Shown here in pieces: positions 1 to 5,946 of a DNA stretch of 5,946 bases; within the stretch, counting starts at the first letter, position 1; each line of letters opens with the position of its first letter. Below the pieces are notes generated by a model. It had not been told where the DNA came from and ran no database searches. It saw only the letters and a program-made list of their open reading frames with translations. The translations under genes were made by a program, and so were the position numbers. The stretch is from the NCBI GenBank assembly GCA_039927975.1, contig JBDSTZ010000600.1, forward strand, positions 1 to 5,946. Direction: 5' to 3'. The stretch comes from JBDSTZ01 sp039927975 (GTDB taxonomy: Bacteria; Pseudomonadota; Gammaproteobacteria; Burkholderiales; Burkholderiaceae_D).

Positions 1-922
1 CCTCGGCGCCGCGCTGACCGGTTGCGCTGCCACCGGCAAGAATCCCAAGGACCCGTACGAAAGCTTCAACCGGACCATGTTCAAGTTCAATGACGGCGTC
101 GACCGGGTCGCCCTCAAGCCGGCCGCCACCGCCTACAAGCAGGTGCTGCCGACCTTCGTGCAGACCGGCGTGTCGAATTTCTTCGGCAACCTGTCCGACA
201 TCTGGAGCGGCGCCAACAACCTGATGCAGGGCAAGGGCCAGGACGGCATGTCCGACCTCACCCGTTTCGCCCTGAACTCGACCTTCGGCCTGGCCGGCTT
301 TCTCGACATCGCGTCCGAGGCCGGCCTGCGCAAGCACAACGAGGATTTCGGTCAGACCCTGGGCGCCTGGGGTTTCCCCTCCGGCCCCTACCTGATGCTG
401 CCGTTGCTCGGCCCGTCGACCGTGCGCGACGCCTCGGTCATGCCGCTCGACATCGCCGCCGATCCCTGGGCCTACAAGGACCCGGTCAAGTGGCGCAATG
501 TCGGCACCGCCCTGCGCGCGGTCGACCAGCGCGCCGCCGTGCTCGACGCGTCCAACTTGATGGAAGAGGCCGCCCTCGACCGTTATGAGTTCATCCGCGA
601 CGGCTTCCTCCAGCGCCGCGAGAGCAAGATCACCGACGGCGGCGACCGCGCGCCGGTCCCGCTGCTGCAAAAAGGCGCCGCCATGTTCAAGAAGGGCGCG
701 CCCGAGGCGGCCGCCAAGCCGGTCGACGACGGCTTGCCGTCGGACGCCAAAACCATCCGCGCCGCCTACGCCGACGAGCCGGCCGCGCCCGCCGCCAAGC
801 CGGCCGACGACGGCTTGCCGTCCGACGCCAAGGCCATCCGCGCGGCTTATGCGGACGATCCGGCGCCGCCGCCGCCGGCCGCCAAATCGGCGCCCGTGTC
901 ATCCGAACCGGCATCAAAGTAG
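1..922 (+). CDS. mlaA: MlaA (VacJ) outer-membrane lipoprotein, 5' end cut off by the window
   Basis: MlaA is the outer-membrane lipoprotein of the Mla pathway; with a porin it removes phospholipids from the outer leaflet and passes them to MlaC. The frame is open from the first complete codon (base 2). It begins with the end of a lipoprotein signal peptide, with lipobox LTGC and the lipidated Cys at 23-25. The MlaA domain follows (mature residues about 13-185), with the family-typical DPYESFNR start, the VSNFFGNL segment (N52-F53-F54) and GPYLMLPLLGPSTVRD. The mature protein is 299 residues, longer than the 251-residue E. coli precursor. The excess is a charged, Ala/Pro-rich tail from about residue 215 with two copies of a 27-residue repeat. 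The start codon lies upstream of the window. mlaC follows 89 bases later. Family assignment is near certain; the role of the tail is unknown. Confidence 0.96.
   Translation, partial: LGAALTGCAATGKNPKDPYESFNRTMFKFNDGVDRVALKPAATAYKQVLPTFVQTGVSNFFGNLSDIWSGANNLMQGKGQDGMSDLTRFALNSTFGLAGFLDIASEAGLRKHNEDFGQTLGAWGFPSGPYLMLPLLGPSTVRDASVMPLDIAADPWAYKDPVKWRNVGTALRAVDQRAAVLDASNLMEEAALDRYEFIRDGFLQRRESKITDGGDRAPVPLLQKGAAMFKKGAPEAAAKPVDDGLPSDAKTIRAAYADEPAAPAAKPADDGLPSDAKAIRAAYADDPAPPPPAAKSAPVSSEPASK
716..883 (+). repeat. Two-copy in-frame tandem repeat encoding the MlaA C-terminal tail
   Basis: Copy 1 is 716-796 (81 bases, 27 codons) and copy 2 is 797-883 (87 bases, 29 codons). Each begins with Lys-Pro and shares the core DDGLPSDAKxIRAAYADxP, ending in an Ala/Pro-rich spacer. 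A third AAK starts at 881 but the core does not recur. In the core the copies differ at several synonymous positions (for example TCG/TCC, AAA/AAG, TAC/TAT) and few non-synonymous ones (V/A, T/A, E/D). This suggests an older duplication with the peptide kept, not fresh slippage. Confidence 0.9.
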
Positions 923-953
923 TTAACGTGGTAAAACAGGCCGTGCGTTTCCA

Positions 954-970
954 GGCGTAAAAGATACGCC
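954..970 (+). other. Short perfect inverted repeat between mlaA and mlaC
   Basis: GGCGTA (954-959) and TACGCC (965-970) can form a 6-bp stem with a 5-base loop (AAAGA) in the 89-base gap before mlaC. No T-run follows, so it is not a standard intrinsic terminator. It could act as an RNA-stability or processing element within a polycistronic mRNA, or be chance. The stem is seen directly; any function is a guess. Confidence 0.35.
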
Positions 971-1011
971 ATGCAAGCGGCAAAACCTGCAACCAAGTGA
1001 AAAGAGAGCTT

Positions 1012-1698
1012 ATGAAACTGATCAAACAACTTATCGCCGTGAGCGCCCTGAGCGCCGTGGCCATCGCCGTTGGCGCCCACGCCGCCCCGGCCATTTCCGC
1101 CGCCGCCCCCGCCTCCGCCTCGCCCGCTTCCGCTGCCGAAACGCCGGACACGCTTGTCAAGCGCATCAGCAACGATGTCATCGAGACCGTCAAGGCCGAC
1201 AAGGACATCCAGGCCGGCAACCGCCAGAAGGTCATGCAGCTGGTCGAGACCAAGATCCTGCCCTACGTCGATTCGCAGCGCATGACCTCGCTGGCGGCCG
1301 GCCGTTTCTGGCGCGATGCCACCCCGGAGCAGCAAAAAGCCGTCTCGACCGAGTTCCGCAACCTGCTGATCTCGACCTATTCGGGCGCCCTGTCGACCAT
1401 CAAGAATGAAACCGTCGAGTTCAAGCCGATGCGCGCCGATCCGGCCGACACCGAAGTCGAAGTGCGCTCGCAGGTCAACGTGCAGCGCGGCGAGCCGATC
1501 GCCCTCTACTACCGTCTGTCGAAATCCCCGAGCGGCTGGAAGATCTTCGACATCAACGTCGCCGGCGCCTGGCTGGTCGAGGCGTATCGCAGCACCTTCG
1601 CCTCGGAAATCGCCAAGGGCGGCTTCGACGGCCTGATCAAGACCCTGTCCGAGCGCAACAAGCAGCTGGCCGCCAAATCGGCCAAGCAGGCCAAGTAA
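1012..1698 (+). CDS. mlaC: MlaC periplasmic phospholipid-binding protein
   Basis: MlaC (Ttg2D/Tol-Tol-Ttg2 family) carries phospholipid across the periplasm between the outer-membrane MlaA complex and the inner-membrane MlaFEDB complex. I chose ATG 1012 (228 aa): it follows a purine-rich AAAGAGAG (1001-1008) and starts directly with a good Sec signal peptide, MKLIKQ plus a hydrophobic core, with probable cleavage after AHA (residue 24). A GTG five codons earlier (997) is open but leaves less room for a ribosome site. Residues 25-43 are an Ala/Ser/Pro linker, then the MlaC domain spans about 44-215, with ILPYVDSQRMTSLAAGRFWR, TPEQQKAVSTEFRNLLISTY and GWKIFDINVAGAWLVEAYRS typical of the family. 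The tail is Lys/Ala-rich. mlaB starts 4 bases after the stop. Confidence 0.95.
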   Translation: MKLIKQLIAVSALSAVAIAVGAHAAPAISAAAPASASPASAAETPDTLVKRISNDVIETVKADKDIQAGNRQKVMQLVETKILPYVDSQRMTSLAAGRFWRDATPEQQKAVSTEFRNLLISTYSGALSTIKNETVEFKPMRADPADTEVEVRSQVNVQRGEPIALYYRLSKSPSGWKIFDINVAGAWLVEAYRSTFASEIAKGGFDGLIKTLSERNKQLAAKSAKQAK

Positions 1699-1702
1699 GC
1701 CG

Positions 1703-1999
1703 ATGTCGGCCCCCTTCATCCTGCCCGCCGTCGACGCGCTGACCTTCCAGAGCGCGCGCGCCGCCCTCGAACAGGGCCGCGTGGCGATCGGCGCCGGCCA
1801 GACCGTGTTCGACCTGGGCGCGGTGAAGCAGGCCGATTCGTCCGGCGTCGCCGTGCTGCTTGGCTGGCAGCGCGCCGCCCGCGCGGCCGGCGCCCAGCTC
1901 TCCTTCGTCAACCTGCCGGCCAGCCTGCAAAGCCTGACCACCCTGTACGGGGTCGACGAATTCATCGCCGCCAGCCCGGCCGATCTCCAGCACCATTGA
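1703..1999 (+). CDS. mlaB: MlaB STAS-domain protein
   Basis: This 98-residue cytoplasmic protein is a single STAS domain. MlaB binds the ATPase MlaF in the MlaFEDB complex and is needed for its stability and activity. The diagnostic segment is FDLGAVKQADSSGVAVLLGW (residues 36-55). Ser46 falls where E. coli MlaB has the functional Thr52 (VDTGG), so a hydroxyl residue is kept. The C-terminal LYGVDEFI resembles the LYNLPADVL end of E. coli MlaB. The ATG lies 4 bases after the mlaC stop with no strong ribosome site, which suggests translational coupling to mlaC. General STAS proteins (anti-sigma antagonists) look similar, but the position straight after mlaC makes MlaB by far the best call. Confidence 0.9.
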   Translation: MSAPFILPAVDALTFQSARAALEQGRVAIGAGQTVFDLGAVKQADSSGVAVLLGWQRAARAAGAQLSFVNLPASLQSLTTLYGVDEFIAASPADLQHH

Positions 2000-2008
2000 T
2001 CCTGCCAC

Positions 2009-2050
2009 GGTTCGGGACGCTCACAACACTGTGAGTGTTTCCGCCGAACC
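2009..2050 (+). terminator. Two-tier stem-loop after mlaB, probable terminator of the mla unit
   Basis: The outer stem GGTTCGG (2009-2015) pairs perfectly with CCGAACC (2044-2050). The inner stem ACGCTCACA (2017-2025) pairs with TGTGAGTGT (2030-2038), with one G-U pair and a 4-base ACAC loop. The inner stem is followed by only TTT (2038-2040), so termination may be weak or factor-assisted. It begins 9 bases after the mlaB stop and ends 35 bases before a -10 box, as expected of a boundary between transcription units. The CTCACA-N4-TGTGAG palindrome could instead be a protein-binding site. Confidence 0.6.
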
Positions 2051-2084
2051 AAGTCCGCGCCGCTCTGCCGGCGCCGATTTCCCC

Positions 2085-2090
2085 TATAAT
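2085..2090 (+). promoter_or_regulatory. Perfect TATAAT -10 box upstream of the ABC exporter gene
   Basis: CCCCTATAATTGAG contains the exact sigma-70 -10 consensus, rare in such GC-rich DNA, about 83 bases before the ATG at 2173. It would place a start site near 2097-2100 and leave a leader of about 75 bases. No good -35 hexamer is visible 15-19 bases upstream (the region reads around GCTCTGCC), and no TG extends the -10. The promoter may therefore be weak or activator-dependent. It would drive the exporter pair and possibly the BolA-like gene, murA and hisG. Confidence 0.55.
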
Positions 2091-2172
2091 TGAGCGTTCA
2101 CATCCGGGCCCGGCGCATTTCGCCCCGCCGCGAGGTTTTCCCCGCAAGCCCTTGCCAACCCAATACATCAGC

Positions 2173-3093
2173 ATGACAGCGATCCAGATCACCAACGTCG
2201 AAAAAAGCTACAAGGCCTTGAAAGCCCTGGGCGGCGTGTCGCTGACCATCGAGCAGGGCGAGTTTTTCGGCCTGCTGGGGCCGAACGGCGCCGGCAAGAC
2301 CACGCTCATCTCGACCATCGCCGGCCTGATCCGACCCGACGCCGGCAGCGTGGCCATCCACGGCCACGACGTCGTCACCGATTTCCGCGCCGCCCGCGGC
2401 AAGCTCGGCGTGGTGCCGCAGGAACTGGTGTTCGATCCCTTCTTCACGGTGCGCGAAACGCTGCGCCTGCAGTCGGGCTACTTCGGCCTCAAGAACAACG
2501 ACAAGTGGATCGACGAGGTCATGGGCAACCTCGACCTGACCAACAAGGCCGACGTCAACATGCGCGCGCTGTCGGGCGGCATGAAGCGCCGCGTGCTGGT
2601 GGCCCAGGCCCTGGTCCACAAGCCGCCCGTGATCGTGCTCGACGAGCCGACCGCCGGCGTCGACGTCGAACTGCGCCAGACCCTGTGGAAGTTCATCGCG
2701 CGCCTGAACCGCGAAGGCCACACCGTGGTCCTGACCACCCACTACCTCGAAGAAGCCCAGGCCATGTGCCAGCGCGTGGCGATGCTCAAGGCCGGCAAGG
2801 TGGTCGCGCTCGACACCATGTCGCGCCTGATCCGCCGCATCTCCGGCTCCCAGCTCATCGTCCACCTGTCCAGCGGCACGCTGCCCGACGACCTTAAGCA
2901 CCTGGTCGCGCATGACGAGCACCAGAACGGCGACGCCGGCACAAAGTACAGCCTGCGCGTCAATGAATATTCGGAAGTCGAAGGCATCCTCGCGCGCCTG
3001 CGCGAAAGCGGCGCCGTGATCGACGAAATGCAGCTGCAGCAGGCCGACCTCGAAGACATCTTCCTGCAGATCATGGACGGAGGGACCGTATGA
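2173..3093 (+). CDS. yadG: ABC-2 exporter ATP-binding protein, YadG-like
   Basis: This is the ATPase half of an ABC-2 type exporter whose substrate is not known. From ATG 2173 it is 306 aa, close to E. coli YadG (308 aa). Visible motifs are Walker A GPNGAGKTT (residues 36-44), Q-loop Gln83 in VVPQELVFDPFFTV, signature LSGGMKRR (133-140), Walker B VIVLDEP with Glu158, D-loop AGVD and switch His190 in TTHYLEEA. The PQE-FDPF-TV Q-loop region and the C-terminal accessory part match the YadG group well. The frame stays open upstream to a GTG at 2035, but those 46 codons cross the hairpin and promoter and look non-coding. No clear ribosome site precedes 2173, so the start is slightly uncertain. Its last bases overlap the permease start (ATGA). 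Confidence 0.92.
   Translation: MTAIQITNVEKSYKALKALGGVSLTIEQGEFFGLLGPNGAGKTTLISTIAGLIRPDAGSVAIHGHDVVTDFRAARGKLGVVPQELVFDPFFTVRETLRLQSGYFGLKNNDKWIDEVMGNLDLTNKADVNMRALSGGMKRRVLVAQALVHKPPVIVLDEPTAGVDVELRQTLWKFIARLNREGHTVVLTTHYLEEAQAMCQRVAMLKAGKVVALDTMSRLIRRISGSQLIVHLSSGTLPDDLKHLVAHDEHQNGDAGTKYSLRVNEYSEVEGILARLRESGAVIDEMQLQQADLEDIFLQIMDGGTV
3079..3084 (+). promoter_or_regulatory. Ribosome binding site for the permease gene
   Basis: GGAGGG lies inside the end of the ATPase gene, 5 bases before the ATG at 3090. It is the strongest Shine-Dalgarno sequence in the window and fixes the permease start at the ATGA overlap. Confidence 0.8.
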
Positions 3094-3854
3094 ACCTGTT
3101 CTCGGTCGGTTTCCAGACCCTGCTCTACAAGGAGACCCTGCGCTTCTGGAAGGTCGCCACCCAAACCGTGGCCGCGCCTATCCTCACCGCCATGCTCTAC
3201 CTGCTGATCTTCGGCCACGTGCTCGAAGGTCACGTCAACGTGCGCGGCGTGAACTACACCGCCTTCCTGATTCCCGGCCTGGTGATGATGAGCGTGCTGC
3301 AAAACGCCTTCGCCAACTCCTCGTCCTCGCTGATCCAGTCCAAGATCACCGGCAACCTGGTGTTCATCCTGCTGCCGCCGCTGTCGCACTGGGAGATCAT
3401 CTCGGCCTACGTGCTCGCCTCGGTGGTGCGCGGCCTGGCGGTCGGCTTTGGCGTGTTCGCCACCACCGCCTGGTTCGCCCACCTGTCCTTCGCCCAGCCG
3501 CTGTGGATCCTGGTGTTCGCCGTGCTCGGCGCCGCCATCCTCGGCACCATGGGCGTGATCGCCGGCGTCTGGGCCGAAAAATTCGACCAGCTGGCCGCCT
3601 TCCAGAATTTCCTGATCATGCCGGCCACCTTCCTGTCCGGCGTGTTCTATTCGATCCATTCGCTGCCACCCATCTGGCAGGCGGTCTCGCACGTCAACCC
3701 GTTTTTCTACATGATCGACGGCTTCCGCTTCGGCTTCTTCGGCACCTCCGACATCTCGCCCTGGACCAGCCTGGCCATCGTCGGCGTGTTCTTTGCCGTG
3801 CTGGCAGCCATGGCCGTCAACCTGCTCAAGCGCGGCTACAAGCTGCGTCACTAA
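3090..3854 (+). CDS. yadH: ABC-2 exporter permease, YadH-like
   Basis: This is the 254-residue inner-membrane half of the exporter, close in length to E. coli YadH (256 aa). Six hydrophobic segments can be seen at about residues 23-44, 57-76, 102-127, 137-161, 168-190 and 225-246. The ABC-2 signature region FLIMPATFLSGVFYSIHSLP (174-193) is followed by WQAVSHVNPFFYMIDGFRFG, very like the FLGGVFYS/LPPFWQ/NPIVYMISGFRYGF pattern of YadH. The short basic end LLKRGYKLRH also matches. Overlap with the ATPase gene implies coupled translation and a 1:1 complex, presumably a dimer of each. The substrate is unknown; placement between mla and murA hints at an envelope role, but that is inference only. 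NodJ-type polysaccharide exporters are a more distant alternative. Confidence 0.92.
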   Translation: MNLFSVGFQTLLYKETLRFWKVATQTVAAPILTAMLYLLIFGHVLEGHVNVRGVNYTAFLIPGLVMMSVLQNAFANSSSSLIQSKITGNLVFILLPPLSHWEIISAYVLASVVRGLAVGFGVFATTAWFAHLSFAQPLWILVFAVLGAAILGTMGVIAGVWAEKFDQLAAFQNFLIMPATFLSGVFYSIHSLPPIWQAVSHVNPFFYMIDGFRFGFFGTSDISPWTSLAIVGVFFAVLAAMAVNLLKRGYKLRH

Positions 3855-3864
3855 ATTCAGTTCA

Positions 3865-3869
3865 AAGGA
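3865..3869 (+). promoter_or_regulatory. Ribosome binding site selecting a GTG start
   Basis: AAGGA lies 6 bases before GTG 3876. It supports GTG as the start of the BolA-like gene; there is no ATG near the N-terminus in that frame. Confidence 0.75.
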
Positions 3870-3875
3870 CCTATC

Positions 3876-4112
3876 GTGGCCACCACACCCGAAAATATTC
3901 ACCGCTACATCCAGGCCGGCCTGGAATGCACCCACCTCGAAGTCGAAGGCGACGGCCAGCATTTCACCGCCGTCATCGTCTCGCCGGCGTTCGCCGGCAA
4001 GCGTCCGATCCAGCGCCACCAGCTGGTCTACGCCGCCCTCGGCGACCGCATGCGTGAAGAAATCCACGCGCTGTCGATGAAGACCCTCACGCCTGAAGAA
4101 TATCAAGCCTAA
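3876..4112 (+). CDS. ibaG: BolA-family protein, IbaG (YrbA) type
   Basis: This small 78-residue cytoplasmic protein has the BolA fold. BolA/IbaG proteins pair with monothiol glutaredoxins and bind or pass on Fe-S clusters. Visible family features are EVEGDGQHFTAVIVSPAFAG (residues 22-41), the helix motif RHQLVYAALGDRM (47-59) and the C-terminal IHALSMKTLTPEE with His64, the position of the invariant cluster-ligand histidine. The similarity to E. coli IbaG (VSGDGSHF, QTVYGPL, RIHAVSIKAYTP) and the position directly before murA, as in E. coli, favour IbaG over BolA proper. It starts with GTG, lies 21 bases after the permease gene and 14 bases before murA, so it is very probably co-transcribed with both. 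Confidence 0.9.
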   Translation: MATTPENIHRYIQAGLECTHLEVEGDGQHFTAVIVSPAFAGKRPIQRHQLVYAALGDRMREEIHALSMKTLTPEEYQA

Positions 4113-4126
4113 TTAAGGACACCTGC

Positions 4127-5373
<1,247 letters not shown>

Positions 5374-5377
<4 letters not shown>

Positions 5378-5946
5378 GCGACCCTGCGATGAATGCATTT
5401 GCCACACCGGCCAGCGGCCAATTGATCCTGGCCCTGTCCAAAGGCCGGATTTTCGACGACACCCTGCCGCTGCTTGAAGCGGCCGGCATTACCGTCACCG
5501 AGAACCCGGAAACCTCGCGCAAGCTGATCCTGGCGACCAACGATCCCAACGTGCGCGTCATCATCGTGCGCGCCAGCGACGTGCCGACCTACGTGCAGTA
5601 CGGCGCCGCCGACTTCGGCGTAGCCGGCAAGGACGTCCTGCTCGAACATGGCGGCGAGGGCCTCTACCAGCCGATCGACCTGAACATCGCGCGCTGCCGC
5701 ATGTCGGTCGCCGTCAACGCCGGCTTCGACTACGAGAACGCGGTGCGCCAGGGCGCCCGCCTGCGCGTGGCCACCAAGTTCGTCCAGACCGCGCGCGAAC
5801 ACTTCGCCGCCAAGGGCGTGCACGTCGACCTGATCAAGCTGTACGGCTCGATGGAGCTGGCGCCGCTGGTCGGCCTGTCCGACGCCATCGTCGACGTGGT
5901 CTCGACCGGCAGCACCCTGCGCGCCAACAACCTGGTCGAAGTCGAG
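5374..5946 (+). CDS. hisG: ATP phosphoribosyltransferase HisG, 3' end cut off by the window
   Basis: HisG joins ATP and PRPP to make phosphoribosyl-ATP, the first and feedback-controlled step of histidine synthesis. The frame runs 191 codons from ATG 5374, which overlaps the murA stop (ATGA), to the window end without a stop. Features are LALSKGRIFDDTLPLLEAAG (residues 19-38), SRKLIL, YGAADFGVAGKDVLLE, DLNIARCRMSVAV and the PRPP-binding segment DVVSTGSTLRANNL (174-187). The sequence resembles the short HisG of B. subtilis much more than the long E. coli type. It would therefore lack the C-terminal regulatory domain and need a HisZ partner, as known for many betaproteobacteria; the missing 3' end prevents proof. 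ATG 5389 is a possible later start, since the first 16 residues are not conserved-looking. Neither start has a good ribosome site. Confidence 0.96.

Noticed and set aside
585..926. Second + strand frame inside the end of mlaA (113 codons)
   Set aside because: Its product is almost only Arg, Pro, Ser, Thr and Ala, the typical +1 shadow of a GC-rich gene, and it overlaps the clear mlaA frame.
923..965. Possible promoter between mlaA and mlaC
   Set aside because: No pair of hexamers with acceptable match and 16-18 base spacing could be found; A-rich stretches such as GTAAAAGAT do not match a -10 box well.
2020..2035. CRP-like site in CTCACA-N4-TGTGAG
   Set aside because: The half-sites are in the opposite order and spacing to the CRP consensus TGTGA-N6-TCACA, so it fits a hairpin better than a CRP operator.
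847..2052. Long open frame of 401 codons on the - strand opposite mlaC and mlaB
   Set aside because: It mirrors the GC-rich codon pattern of the genes on the + strand. Its translation is low-complexity (Gly, Asp and Arg rich) with no recognisable domain, while the + strand genes are clear family members.
2104..2113. CCGGGCCCGG palindrome in the leader of the exporter gene
   Set aside because: A 10-base GC palindrome is expected by chance at this base composition, and nothing around it supports a role.
2035..2172. 46-codon N-terminal extension of the ABC ATPase from GTG 2035
   Set aside because: The GTG lies within the 3' arm of the hairpin, the extension crosses the TATAAT box, and the family starts near the ATG at 2173. 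The extra residues are Pro/Arg-rich without family likeness.

Overview
The window is a compact, GC-rich stretch of bacterial chromosome in which every convincing gene lies on the + strand. The gene order is mlaA, mlaC, mlaB, an ABC-2 exporter pair (yadG-yadH type), a BolA-family gene (ibaG type), murA and hisG. This order, the strong G/C preference at third codon positions and the protein sequences point to a betaproteobacterium, most likely in or near the Oxalobacteraceae (Massilia/Duganella/Janthinobacterium group). The class is a fairly safe inference; the family is a guess.

Bases 1-1999 hold the distal part of an Mla (maintenance of outer-membrane lipid asymmetry) operon: the 3' portion of the outer-membrane lipoprotein gene mlaA, the periplasmic phospholipid shuttle mlaC and the cytoplasmic STAS protein mlaB. 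The inner-membrane components (mlaF, mlaE, mlaD) are not in the window and are expected just upstream. The MlaA here carries a C-terminal tail with a 27-residue tandem repeat, the least ordinary protein feature of the window.

Bases 2000-2172 form the only sizeable non-coding gap. It holds a two-tier stem-loop (2009-2050) followed by a perfect TATAAT box (2085-2090), and looks like the boundary between the mla transcription unit and the next one.

Bases 2173-5946 look like one tightly packed unit. An ABC exporter of unknown substrate (ATPase and permease overlapping by ATGA) is followed after 21 bases by the BolA-like gene, after 14 bases by murA (first committed step of peptidoglycan synthesis), and then by hisG (first step of histidine synthesis), which overlaps the murA stop by ATGA and runs off the window. 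All genes except hisG have envelope or iron/redox connections. In E. coli the mla genes also sit directly beside ibaG and murA, so this is a conserved neighbourhood into which the exporter pair is inserted.

I see no mobile elements, CRISPR arrays, tRNA or rRNA genes, or signs of recent gene transfer. The region is mostly ordinary housekeeping sequence, and I found no convincing new system.
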